A stretch of 64,000 nucleotides of DNA, taken from contig OU744731.1 of the NCBI GenBank assembly GCA_916613615.1, positions 12,716,726 through 12,780,725 on the forward strand, read 5' to 3'. The DNA is from Steromphala cineraria (taxonomy: Eukaryota; Mollusca; Gastropoda; Trochida; Trochidae). Made by a program: the position numbers and the translations under genes. Shown piece by piece: positions 35,985-48,081 of this stretch (position 1 is the stretch's first letter; each line of letters opens with the position of its first letter). The notes below the pieces were generated by a model. The model worked only from the letters and a program-made list of their open reading frames with translations. It was not told the origin of the DNA and did not search any database.

Positions 35985-36180
35985 ATGAAGATGACAATAA
36001 TGAATGTGCATGATGGCGACGACGAAGATGATAGATATGTGACGGTGACGGTAAATGTGGTGATGATGATGATGGTGATTATGATGATGATGATTTTGAT
36101 GATATTATTGACGATGATTACTGGGTTATGAGAACAAGGACAATGTATTGTTATGGTGATGATGTTGAAGGTGATTACAA
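35985..36180. repeat. Imperfect (GAT/GGT)n trinucleotide-rich tract
   Basis: Interrupted GATGATGAT, GACGAC and GGTGAT triplets across about 190 bases. On the minus strand it translates as Ile/Thr/Ser runs and inflates the 257-codon ORF there. Confidence 0.85.
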
Positions 36181-36645
36181 TGACTGAAATATTATTTTCT
36201 TGACAAGTGATCACTTTCAATTAATACCACAATGGATTGACTATTCTTTTCCAGTTTTTTTCTCTGCAATCGTAAATCACCTTTTCAAATGGGTTTATTA
36301 ATGTCATCAACAAAACATATACAATTCGAAATAACATGTGTTGTAAACCAATACACATTTGTCATCTTGACTTGAATAGGATTCAACGACCATTGCACGC
36401 AATATAACCATCTCTAGAGTCAAATATGACAAAGCCACTTCTTCTGACAATAAATAACTATCATTAATTTCATTCAATTAATTGCTGTTTCTTTGCCCCC
36501 ATATCATTCAGACAGCATCTTTTAACACTATTGTTCTTCTGTCAGTAAAGTGAAGTCAGCAGCGGGTTTACTAGTCATGCGCCTGTCAATATCTGATGAC
36601 TCTCTCCTTCCGCTTCCGCCCACATCCGCCCACCATGTGACCAAC

Positions 36646-36658
36646 GGGTCAGAGGTCA
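36646..36658 (+). promoter_or_regulatory. DR1 nuclear-receptor site
   Basis: GGGTCA-G-AGGTCA followed by AAAG is a near-perfect direct repeat with one-base spacing, the form bound by HNF4 and RXR heterodimers. It lies in a GC-richer, possibly conserved patch (36540-36760). Confidence 0.35.
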
Positions 36659-37204
36659 AAGATCGAACATGGCTCTTGTAGGCATTCGTGCAGATTTGTC
36701 TGAGCGCTGTTCAACATGACTTGATTCGCATACACGGCATCGTGGGTGGCACTTTCAAGCCGATTGGAAAGATAAATTCGGTACTTAGAGTTATTAGCAA
36801 GACGTTAATTAAGGACTGAATAATTGATCCAGTTTCTAATCGAAAGAGTGACAAATGTAACTACAGATTAAGATAATGTATGGCAATTATGGAGGGAGTA
36901 CTTGAACAAGGCAGGTAACTTGGTCAACTTCCTTAATCAAACGAGTCCCTCGATTAGTATATTCTTAGAGTATGTCGTCTATTATAGTATTGAGAAGAGT
37001 TTACTTGGAAGTTGAATAGAAACTGGTCTTCCCGCTAAGGTAAAACCTGTATTGTTTTTTTTCAATAGAACCGACAGCACATCTTTTGAAATTACCCTTA
37101 GAAGTGTATTGCAGCATTGGTTGTTGCCATTGAAAACATTTGAAATATTTTTGACTGAATAATGAGAATCTCTATTATTTTAAATGTCAAAGACACAGAT
37201 TTGT

Positions 37205-37290
37205 TATAAGTATTCAATTCAATTCAATCTTTATTCACTATTAAGGCTATAGGCCCAAGTACAAAACTGAACACAATTTGATATGACAAA
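37205..37290 (-). mobile_element. Candidate LINE/SINE 3' end with pentanucleotide tail
   Basis: On the minus strand the block ends AATAAAGAT followed by TGAAT repeats. Same layout as 9045 and 47823 with a different tail. No upstream coding part recognised. Confidence 0.35.
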
Positions 37291-37948
37291 ATGGTTTTAT
37301 ACCCTCAAAAAGCACACCTAGCCATCTCGACTGGCATTTAATCAAGAAAGCGTGTCTAGTTTAGTAGATATGTTTTAGACAAATAATTTTTTTACAATAG
37401 AGCCGTGTTTTCATTGAAACCAAAGAAAAGGAAATAACAGTATAATAGAAATAACAGGATAGTGATTGACATGCGCATCAATTTCGGTGAAGAGAGCATG
37501 TATGGTGTAGGAGAAATGCACCGAACAAACTTAAATGCTTTAACCCCCCAAGTTAAATTTGTTTCCATGGATACCAGCCAAAAAAACAAACCCAGAATAA
37601 CCAAAATAGGAAAAAAGCACCACTCCAACAAAGGTCTAACCTCATGCCAAGTATCATAATATGTTTTTTAGCTATGGCCCAGAAAATTCCCTTCCCCCAA
37701 TAGGCACTCAATTAAAAAAATCTATTATAATCAAAATAGAAAAAAGCAACACTCCACCACAAGATCTAACCACATACCAAGTTTAGTAAAAAATATCTAA
37801 TATTTATTTTGAGCTATAGCTTGGAAATGGGCCAACCCCCAATATGCCCTAAGTTCAAATTGTTTCCATCGAAAAAAAAAAGATCCTATCCCCAATATGC
37901 ATGCGATTGTTTCAATGGAAACTAGAAAAAAATGTACTAAATAGAAAA

Positions 37949-38534
37949 CATTCTCTTACCATAGAAGCAACTCAGTCATACCTGAACTAGCCTCTGTTCT
38001 ATTACGGCTAATACATGGGATAGAAAGGTAGAAATCTGATAAGGGGCAATCGAAGTTAGTTGTGCAATCAGCGACGCCGTTTCAAAAGTGGTCATTCGCA
38101 AAAGCTCGGCTATTCCCGTGTAGTTCGGCAAAGCTATCGTTGAAATTTAACGCCCAGGGTAGATAACTCTTCCTTCTACAAAACATCGCTTTTTACCTTC
38201 TCATTTGTTTTTAATTGGTAAATTATTCAAATAAAATGCATCATAAAACACATAACAATTTACACAATTATAAAAAAGTATGTTTCTAATGAAAAACCCT
38301 ATCCATTTCTAATTTAAACATAAAGGCATGATATTTTTGCAAGTCACTATACGACCGTTGAGAATTACCCAAGTCTTGGATATCCAAAAGGTGTTTTCAT
38401 TGGCTGCTAATTAGGGAGATATCTCAAGTTACAATATTTTCCGCTAGGGCAATCTGGTGGAACCCCAGAATCTTTGCCTTATACAACAGAGGCTAACTCG
38501 GGTATGACTGAGTTGCCTCTCTGGGGAGAGAATG
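37949..38534. mobile_element. MITE, 586 bp, 9-bp target duplication
   Basis: AATAGAAAA flanks both sides (37940-37948 and 38535-38543). Termini start CATTCTC. About 60 bases at each end are inverted repeats at roughly 80 percent identity, sharing GCAACTCAGTCATACC and TAGCCTCTGTT. A 9-bp duplication points to a MULE- or Merlin-type transposase (inference). No ORF. A single related end occurs near 41472-41493. Confidence 0.85.
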
Positions 38535-38599
38535 AATAGAAAAAGGAACCGTTTCGTGTTTGAGATATGGCCCGGAAACTAAAGCATTTCGGAACAACG

Positions 38600-39506
38600 A
38601 ATATCTCCCTGCCTCTCTATATCGCTAGCCTACTATATCTCCCTGCCTCTCTATATCGCTATCCTACTATATCGCCATACCTCTCTATATCGCTATCCTA
38701 CATATCTCCCTCCCTCTCTATATCGCTATCCTACTATATCTCCATACCTCTCTATACCGCTTTCCTACTATATCTCCCTACCTCTCTATATCGCTATCCT
38801 ACTATATCTCTCTACCTCTCTATATCGCTATCCTACTATATCTCCCTACCTCTCTATATCGCTAGCCTACTATATCTCCCTACCTCTCTATATCGCTATC
38901 CTACTATATCTCCCTACCTCTCTATATCGCTATACTACTATATCTCCCTACCTCTCTATATCGGTATCCTACTATATCTCCCTACCTCTCTATATCGCTA
39001 TCCTACTATATCTCCCTACCTCTCCATATCGCTATCCTACCTCTCTATATCGCTATCCAACTATATATCCGTACCTCTCTATATCGCTATCCTACTATAT
39101 CTCCCTACCTCTCTATATCGGTATCCTACTATATCTCCCTACCTCTCTATATCGCTATCCTACTATATCTCCCTACCTCTCTATATCGGTATCCTACTAT
39201 ATATCCCTACCTCTCTATATCGCTATCCTACTATATCTCCCTACCTCTCTATATCGCTATCCTACTATATCTCCCTACCTCTCTATATCGGTATCCTACT
39301 ATATCTCCCTACCTCTCTATATCGCTATCCTACTATAACTCCCTACCTCTCCATATCGCTATCCTACCTCTCTATATCGCTATCCAACTATATATCCCTA
39401 CCTCTCTATATCGCTATCCTACTATATCTCCCTACCTCTCTATATCGGTATCCTACTATATATCCCTACCTCTCTATATCGCTATCCTACTATATCTCCC
39501 TACCTC
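38600..39506 (+). repeat. 34-bp minisatellite, about 27 units, open in all plus frames
   Basis: Consensus CTATATCGCTATCCTACTAT then ATCTCCCTACCTCT. Because 34 is one more than a multiple of three, translation cycles through all three frames, and none contains a stop. This yields a 327-codon ORF from 38567 to 39550 rich in Leu, Tyr, Ser and Pro. A shortened 21-bp unit recurs 327 bases apart (39024 and 39351), showing higher-order duplication of nine full units plus the short one. All minus frames have stops. I see no promoter or splice signal and treat it as non-coding. Confidence 0.95.
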
Positions 39507-41471
39507 TGTCACACTCACCAAAAACAATGCCAACAATATCTTTCAAATGACCCTTGTATAAAAATCACGATGTGTTCTGTAAATCCAGTTACATGCAAAT
39601 TTGCAATTTGTAAAGTGTAATTGACAAATAGAATCAGAAGCAATAGATCAGAAGCAATGGGATGACGCAAGTCAAATTGAAAAAAATGGATGTCTATCCT
39701 TGATCTACATATATCTATGTCATATACATTGACCGAACAAGAACGAGGATCGGGTTACTTTCATATGACACAATTCGTCCTTCAAATGAGATTTTTTGTC
39801 CTACTTTTGACAAAGGGTTCTGTTTTGTGATAAACACATTGCCATGAGATAAATACATTTTCATTGAAGTGTCATTTCAGAAACTCATTTATAAAGTGTA
39901 TTATTTCATTTTGACCTTCTTGGAATCAATGTTTAAAACGTCCAGAAGAAAGAACATGGTTATGAGAAAAACTACAATTCACATATTTGCAATTTATAGC
40001 ATAGGTCGTGCAAAAATCAAAGAAGAAAGGTTATGTTTTCAATTAAAAACACTCTCTGAAAAATACAAATGCAAAGGCCACAACATCGACCAAAACATTA
40101 GCTGTTTGCTAAACAACTTCTCAATCAAGGTTGTAAGCAACCATAATTGATAATCCCTTGCAAAAAATAATAATGAAAATACAGATCATGATCATCGTGC
40201 AATCTCATTAAAATCAGGTAAAGAACATCACTCGCGCATTGCTTCTTTTCCAATCCGAGTAGTGCTCCAAAGGGTTCGTGTCAGGTTGTCTTGTCTAGGA
40301 CCTGTTACCTCCTGTATCTTAGCCCGATAAAGTAGCCCGATAAAATGTCAATATATATTGTGCCGATGGCTTGTTAGCCTTGTCGCTTATTGACTGAAGG
40401 TCACTTTGCACGACCCCTATGGAGCAGATCTGGATAGTTTAACGAGGGCTGATCATGTCGTATATGATAGATCTGTGAAAGTGTGAACCTCACCATGCAA
40501 CACGTTGTGGATATGCTTAATGAAAGAACTGATATTAAATTACATTTCAAAAATACGTCTTAGCTAATATAAACGATATAATAATAATATTTCTGAGATT
40601 CAATGAAATTTGGAAAACGCGTGAGTAATTTTTAGCGCCGCACTATTCCCACCGAATATTCATACACTGGTGTGGTACCTCTGTGTTCGCAAAAGCAAAA
40701 AAATAGTCCCGTTTTCCGTTAGCTTCATCTTCATCTCTAATTAAAATCCTACTTTTAAACAATCATTTGTGTACAGTTTATCGACAGAGTTATCCAAAAC
40801 CAAAATATTAGCAAATACGTTAACAATAAAAAAACATGAAAAACGACGCCGTTGTACTGAGTAGAGAGATCGCCGAGCTTGATGACAGTGACGTTGATTT
40901 TGAACGGTTCATCCGTCCTTGCTAAACGTTTCTAGACGAGTTCGGATAATTCAGTATTTTGCTTGATTATGTAAAGCGTTGTTGATATCAAAAATGAAAC
41001 TGCAACTTATCACAACCGTTTCTAAACTATCGACTTTCACTCGAACTTTCAAAAGCGACAAAGCTCCGTGTTGACAAAACACGTCCGTTGACAAAAGGGA
41101 GATAACTCTTTCCAAACTAAATTAAGGCAAGATATTTTTTTTAATTTAGTGATGAAATAGCCGAGATCGGAACGCGACTATTGCTTTGATAATTTTGCAC
41201 ATATATTTTGATGTGATGCAATTTTATTTTGAGGGGAAATACGAAAATGGAAAAAAATATGACGAATTAAAAATTAAAATTTGAAGCGTCGGGGGTTCGC
41301 TTGCACCCGATCAGCTGCTTGCAAAAGTAGTACGGCATTATGACGTCACTATCGTTGAATAACCTGCTTTGGTTACACAACACTCGTTGAATAACTTTCA
41401 ACTGGTTACACAACACTTGTTTCAAATAACCAAAATTATCTCATGAAGATATTCAGAACACGCAGACTGAA
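39507..41471. other. AT-rich stretch with old repeat fragments
   Basis: Contains GGGAGATAACTC (41098-41109) and sequence around 40630-40740 loosely similar to 32550-32650. A plus ORF near 40398-40485 (VTLHDPYGADLDSL) looks protein-like but lacks splice support. Confidence 0.4.
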
Positions 41472-41493
41472 CTGCCTCTGTAGGGAGAGAATG
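41472..41493 (-). mobile_element. Solo end related to the 586-bp MITE
   Basis: GCCTCTGTAGGGAGAGAATG matches the right terminus of the element at 37949-38534. The matching left end was not found. Confidence 0.4.
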
Positions 41494-43550
41494 TGAGTGA
41501 TAGGGCTAACCTAGTCTCCCTTAAAATATCCTTCATGTCTGATTGCGAATACGATGGCTGAAAGTTTACACAATATTATAGGTTGGTGTGCTGTAAGATA
41601 CAATAAGCAAAAAATGAGACTCATGTTTACGATGATGTCATGATTACAGAACATGAAGTTAGACACAATAAGATCAATAACAATATGCATTCGGAAGACA
41701 TGATAAGAAACATTTACTACAAAATCAATAACATGGGATCAAATATATTAAATGTCTAATGCCATATAAAACTTTAAAACGCAAGACAACTTCCTTATTA
41801 TATGCTTTACTTTGTACGTTGTTTTGTCTGTATATAAAAGCATTGTAAATAACCGAAAAAAAAATATATATATATATATCCGATATTCCTTTTAGACCTA
41901 GGAGACATCTTTTCAAATGTTACATCCTCTTTGTTTTGTTGTTTACCAAGTCAAACTTAAAGAGGTGTACAACCCAAATGAAATCACACAAAAAGACATA
42001 TGTCCACTTAGTGACCGAAATGTAAACATCAAGGGCAGAGTTTTAGAAACCTGAATTTAAATTTCTCTTGAAATACAACTTGGCAAACCAAATCGTCTAA
42101 TCGAAAACGCCCACTGACTTTAGAAATGCCCGGATGTAGTTGGGACTCGCCAGGAAGTTGAGGACGTGGGTGGGCACCAGATTGGAGAATGTTCAAGAGT
42201 GCCAGTTCTCGCACGTGTAGCTTAATGTATAGTTATTGTAAGTTGTCATGAAATATTTTTGAAATCAGTGTTCTTGAACATAAGGTTGGTTAAAAGGCGT
42301 TAGGCGTGGGGTTCGATGACTTTCACACAAAGAAAGACTTGATTGACGTCCACAAAAACTGTTTTCTAAGGTCTAGAAAGGTTGATAGTGCTCAAAGTGT
42401 CTCGTTAGGATTGGTAGTCTTGAACCTGAGGTTCGAGGGTGTTAATATGTGAGACACCGTGGTTTCACAGACAGAAAGACAGAAGAAAATATGTGGTGTT
42501 AGGTATGGAATTATTCTACATGATTCGGGTCTCAGAATTTGTCTTGTTGCTACGTTTTGTGTTATGAGTCATCTTTACTCTTTATAAATAGTGTTCTTGT
42601 AGTAAGGTTGGTGTGTGTTAAAAAACGTTAGACGTGGGTTTTCTGTGCTTTTCACAAACAGAAAGCTGCCACAAAAACACCCTTTGATGTTTGTCAAGAA
42701 GTTGAGGTAATAAAGGATAATGAAGGCGATCTTGTTTACATACAACACAGAGACGTGGGGGGAATAGTGGACATGTCTGTAAACCTTTGAATAATAAGTG
42801 ATGCTAAGGGATTTCTCTCTGTTTCCACTTTAATATAACCATTTGAAGAAATGTTGAATCATGACCATATGTTTCAGTTTTATTAATTAAAGATATACGG
42901 CCTGTTGTCTTCACAATTGATTTGTGGTGTAATATATCCTTCTTAACCAGCAAACATTAGTAAGGTATTCTAATGTAAATGTTCCAGATACATGTTGGAA
43001 CGCTTGATGAAGTTTTTCTTTGGACATTTACCCTTATAATTTCCAACTTTCATGGTCCATGTTTTTAAAATTTATACTCAACTCATGTTACTCATGTAAA
43101 TGGTAAATTGCTCTCGCTCCGCTCGTGTAATGCATAAAACACAACAAGGCATATGAGGCTCGATCGGATCTTTATTTGAACTGCTACTATTAATGTTGTG
43201 AATTGGCGATTGTCCCTAACTCCATTGCCAGTTAACGTCATCCAATGGGCTGAATGGTCACTACGAATTGAGGATCATTAGAAGACAAACAAGATATACA
43301 GCGTTGGTGCCCGCGACACAAAATGGGTATTAGTTTGTACTGGAATGCGCCAAGGGTATGACTTGGACCACGTGTTGTTAATGTTCAGAGCTAAAGGCAA
43401 CTGCAAACGATATCTAACACGTGTCTTATTAGCACTTTAAAGCGGTTTTATTACGGCAAGAATATAGATCACAGAGATTCATATTATTGAAAAACAAAAC
43501 ACAAACGAATTTGTCAAACATACACCTTTGCTGAACACAACACAAAATGG
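41494..43550. other. Stretch without recognised gene
   Basis: A GC-richer spot at 42090-42215 is open on the minus strand with a protein-like reading (VPTHVLNFLASPNYIRAFLK) but no acceptor, so no exon is called. Confidence 0.4.
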
Positions 43551-43716
43551 TTATTTGTTTGAGCCAAGGTCTTGTCCTATATCAACTGTTATCAATAGCC
43601 ACTGCTGGAGGCAACTAAGATGACGACTAACCCATGTCGAGTCAGGATTGTTTTGTTGAGTTTGACAAGGACGTGTCCTATAACCAGTGTTGTTGGTGAT
43701 GTTCCTACTCCTACAG

Positions 43717-43807
43717 GCAGCGCCAGACGGTGACTCATCCTCCCAAAGCGATAGGTGACAAAAATATTGTGACCGTACATGTAATACCTCAAGCCGGATT
43801 AATGTGA
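43717..43807 (+). CDS. Candidate 3' exon, unidentified
   Basis: A strong acceptor (GATGTTCCTACTCCTACAG) precedes a GC-richer segment. With one leading base the frame encodes QRQTVTHPPKAIGDKNIVTV and then HVIPQAGLM before TGA. An alternative is a 38-base internal exon ending at GATAG|GTGACA in another frame. The minus strand is open over the same DNA for 87 codons, so strand is uncertain. No family recognised. Confidence 0.22.
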
Positions 43808-45589
43808 CTTCCAACGCATCGATTTCCGATTATGAGACATATTGGACAAATATATCAGCGAAGAAATTCAAATGCCCCTCAATTCTTTATTAAGATAAAT
43901 ACGATATTGTTTATCTGATCTTAGGGGATCTATGACAAGGACGACGTTTAAGCCATTCTTCAATTTGAGTGCTAAGATAAATTCGAGCTTTTCAAACATG
44001 CCAACTGCTTATCAGTATACCGTCTTTATTACACTCTCGTTGGAGATACTGCAGTTGTGAAACAATGACATGTTATTCAACAATGTTGTGAAACATTGCA
44101 CGTGAAAACAATCGCATCCGGACAAGTTTTCTGTTGATGATGTCAATCAAAATTGAGACGTAAGAATATTGTTCTCCAAACGAAAAGATAAAATTCTTTT
44201 TAAAAACGCGTTTATCTGTTTATGATTAAATTGTCCGGGAAACAATACAAAGAGTCAGAGATACCACCACAACATTACAAATCAACATTCATCTTCAAAT
44301 CATCCCTTCAAAGTCATCCCTCCCGATTATGGTCGAATCTTGCAATGTCAACATCAGTACTTCAGAAATGTAGCTCAAATTCCGGTGGTTACGTAAGCAA
44401 CGGTGTCGGCAATGTTATCTTTATCGGCAACAAATTAAAATTCGGCGAAACGCTTAAAAGATTTTTGAGTTATCTCCCTTGCAGCCCTAAGCCTCAAAGA
44501 CAAGCTCGCCATTCAATGCAGCATTCCTTTTTTAAGAATAAACTTGAAATTTTAATTTGAAGAGGGTATTCCCCAATCTATCCCCACCATGGATCGCAAA
44601 CAAGGAAATGTTCCTCCCATTGACACTGGCTCAAACTTACTGAATCGCACTTGAAAACGCACATTCCGATGACATCACAATCACTTATCATTCATTCGCA
44701 CAATTCAGCGACATGTGTTTTTGTTTACTCACTATTTTGTGTATGTAGGAACTATAACAAAAGGATGACAGTTTTCTATTAGTATTTTTCAAAATTGAAG
44801 CTGTTATTAACGGACTTACTCATGACCTATTTGTTCAATATGCGTCCATTGTAAGAATTGTATTCTTACGCACAACTACGATACTTGAAAGCAGACATAA
44901 TTTTCAGTTTATCTTAATAATTTTAACAATGTAGTAAATAAAATCGCTTTCGTCGTTAATTACCAATACCATCCACTCGTTTCATAAATATGTTATTAAA
45001 CATGACGGAATTTAGTATTCTATATGTATATATCAGTATATAGTCTGCGGAATTGTGGTTGATGTTTGGCGAAATATTTAAAAATGTCGCTGAAGACATT
45101 TTTTTCTAGCGGGTTAATGAGCTTAACAATTTAGCAGTCTTTAGTTTGCAATCGTTATATTGGTAAATATGAGAGATTTAATGAGTTTGTTGATTTATCA
45201 TAATTATTTATCAATAAAGTGATTTTACCAAAACTTGTAGCCTTTGTAGCCTTTTTAAGCATGAATGAAAGATATTTCCTTTTGAAGAAAAACCTCAAAT
45301 TAACGAACTTTAAATCAATAAATTACTACATTTCAAAGGAATATAAACTGCTTATCACCATTATCTCGAAAATGACATGTTTAATTCGAAATATATTTAA
45401 AAAAAACCCTATATCACACTGATTATGATTGATCAAATCAATTGCATCCATATGTAATACAATCCGTTATTGTACATCTACAACAAAAGTACATCAACAT
45501 CAGCTGTTCCCCGAGAAAACTGTATACCACTCTTATTACAATAATCCCCGCAGCAATTTTCTGTTTATCACTTTCCTTGGCACTTCAAG
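43808..45589. other. AT-rich stretch without firm gene
   Basis: A 112-codon plus ORF (44222-44560) contains the dispersed GAGTTATCTCCC motif and no recognisable domain. I leave it uncalled. Confidence 0.4.
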
Positions 45590-45651
45590 GCCATCTTGTA
45601 TTGTGGGACACAGAGACTAGTGAATTCATAATCAACCTATTGTGTAAATAA
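45590..45651 (+). CDS. Candidate last exon with a WD40-like repeat
   Basis: Acceptor CACTTTCCTTGGCACTTCAAG precedes a phase-1 frame reading HLVLWDTETSEFIINLLCK and a TAA. LVLWDTET is a textbook end of a WD40 blade (L.LWD..T), expected after Asp-Gly. The stop codon lies inside AATAAA (45647-45652), so coding sequence would run right up to the polyadenylation signal. An internal exon ending at ACTA|GTGAAT is an alternative. Upstream blades are not found in this window. A chance match is possible since the motif is short. Confidence 0.35.
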
Positions 45652-46911
45652 ACCGTGGGAGGAAATTGTCAGTATGTGTGGGCTTATCAACGACCTGCCT
45701 TGTATTTTGTCTAAAAGGTGGGTGTTTTCTGTGCATTATTCTGTGAAACTATTCTTTGGGATATGGACGTTTAATATTTCATAAAGAATATGTATTAATA
45801 TACATATAAATATCGATTTTGTAATCTTATATTATTTAAGGATATCAATGTCAAGAATTGGGAGACAGGAAAGGCAAGGCTAGTAAGCTCGGTGGACTAA
45901 AGCCCATATAGAGAAGAATGTGGTTCAACAATGATTCAACAAGAAGGGTAAACAGAGTTATTTCATGAACTGTACAAAATTCTTTGCTTCATAATGACAC
46001 AAGGACACAAGAAGGCAAAGGGTTGAAATGAGAAAACATGCGCAGTATTAATTGTACGTACCGCAAGCATGTTCAAGGCAAATTCGTAACTGTAGGAAAT
46101 TAAATTGACAAACCCGATCTGGTTCAAGTAATTCGATTCCTGACTAAAGACACCATCAATGTTCATATGCGTTTTTACAGATCTTGACCCCATTGAGCAC
46201 TTCTAGGATAAACTCAAGGTCAACACAAACTATAAATGCTTCCAACACGGTTTAGTTTTTGCAATTTCGAGTGGGGATTATAGAAATGATGATCTTCTCC
46301 ATGGCTGTGTATAACCTTGGAGATTTTAAAACTGTTTCAGAAAATCTAACATTTAGTTAATCTAACATTTGCCCATCCAAACAAACAACAAACAAAAAAC
46401 CAATAAACTGACATTAAGAAAGCCTTGCATTATTGACAAAGTTTTCATAGATATTATTAGTCTGCGCAAGCAACAGTACAGCGACATATACTATAAGTAT
46501 AAGAGCCAAAACGTGTAAGAATGTTATTTGTTCCGCATTGATCAATTCAATTGCCGACATTAAGTGACCGTTCGCGGAATCGTTACAATAAATTACATTG
46601 TAAACATTACGAAATAAAACCAATCTATTGAAGTAAGTTGTCAACTCATGATAAATAATAACTTATCTAATATTATTTAGATAATGAAACCTGTAACATT
46701 GTTACTTTTTGGATGACAAATACAAAAGTACTAGTTTTTTAAAAACATGTTCGGGTCGATTTACCTTTTGAAATTGAACCAACGTCCTGCAAAATAAATA
46801 AATCATATGATATAGTGTCTCACATTGCATTGATATCGGTTTCCATTTTTAATAGAATAGATGTTTTCTATTTCCAGACCTAAAATTATAGCCACAGAAT
46901 TGCTTATCAAC

Positions 46912-47338
46912 CACTGTGTATAACCGTACACCGGAACTAGCGAGGTGTACGGCGGAGAAATGTTGCTAGCGAGGAGCCGAAATCGAAAGTTAGGTAATAT
47001 TTTACTTCATAACTTTCAAATAATCAACATCATGTGGTTATTTTAGCACACATACTTAGTAAAATGTATGTGCTTGTCATTCTGTATCCAAGGGACAGTA
47101 ACAATGACAGTTGCGAGTAATGCTGGTGTTAGTAACATATTTGCTATCTCTGACTATGAACAGGATACGACATTAAATAGTTATGTCCCGGAAAGCTATT
47201 GACATGATAATAACAAAGAAAAGTTGATGAAAAGGCGATGATTGCTTTTTAAGTGATCCCGTTTGCGATCACGCTCCTCGCTAGCAACATTTCTCCGCCG
47301 TACACCTCGCTAGTTCCGGTGTACGGTTATACACAGTG
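46912..47338. mobile_element. MITE, 427 bp, 66-bp perfect TIRs starting CACTGTG, 5-bp target duplication
   Basis: TCAAC flanks both sides (46907-46911 and 47339-47343). The terminal inverted repeats, 46912-46977 and 47273-47338, are identical over 66 bases. Each holds its own hairpin (CCGTACACC pairing with GGTGTACGG) and a repeated CTAGCGAGG. The CACTGTG heptamer and 5-bp duplication are features of Transib transposons and RAG-like elements, whose ends resemble recombination signal heptamers (family knowledge; assignment is inference). The 295-bp centre has no ORF. Identical ends imply recent movement or gene conversion. Confidence 0.9.
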
Positions 47339-47822
47339 TCAACTAAATCATAACAATTGCGTGAGAACAAGATTGACGAGAAAATATCAGTACATGTATT
47401 TGGATGATAATAATAATAATTAAACAAAATAAAACCAATAAAACCAAACAGGAAACAGTGTACATGTTTTAAAAACGTTGTTTTTTTGCGGAAACTGTTG
47501 GTGCTGTTCTCCTTAAATGATCTTTGACATGATGTTTTAGGCATCACGAAAAATAATCTAATAAAAATACTAATCTTTAATCAAACTATATTATAGAAAG
47601 GACAGTGAATAATGTTAAAAGAACGAATATTAATTTTCAGCAATGACTTTAATTTACGTGTTGCTTAAACTGGTTGTATATATAAATACTGTCTAAAATT
47701 TGATATAAATAAATAAGTATTCAATATGAAGTATTTAAGAAAGTTAGAACATATATGGCAAAGACAGAAATAAATTTTAAAAAGTCAGACATTTCATGTT
47801 GCCAACCTACTTGAATTTCGAT

Positions 47823-47900
47823 AGATAAGAAAAGATAAGATAAGACTTTATTATCCACAAGGGAAATTTGATTTACATTCATGTGAGCTCTGGAACATTA
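47823..47900 (-). mobile_element. Candidate LINE/SINE 3' end with pentanucleotide tail
   Basis: Minus strand: AAATTTCCCTTGTGGATAAT, then AATAAAGTC and TTATC repeats. This is the clearest of the three such ends in the window and resembles CR1/L2-type tails. Confidence 0.45.
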
Positions 47901-48038
47901 ACAAGAACGAATATGAATAACACATCAAATAAATTATATAATGTATATATATCATAATCATTTTATAAAGATTGTAAGTACAAGGGTACTAGTACAAACG
48001 TTGTCAACCTTGCAATATGCAAATGTGGGATGCTGATA

Positions 48039-48081
48039 TAGGATGTGGGATGTAGGATGTAGGATGTAGGATGTAGGATGG
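48039..48081. repeat. Short (GTAGGAT)n minisatellite
   Basis: About six units of a 7-bp repeat, the first variant GTGGGAT. Confidence 0.9.

Noticed and set aside
35447..36220. 257-codon minus-strand ORF, one of the longest in the window
   Set aside because: Its first part is the reverse of the GAT triplet tract (Ile/Thr/Ser runs). The rest shows no domain, and a better exon candidate lies on the other strand.
44222..44560. 112-codon plus ORF
   Set aside because: Contains a dispersed GAGTTATCTCCC repeat motif, has no domain and an ordinary AT-rich setting.
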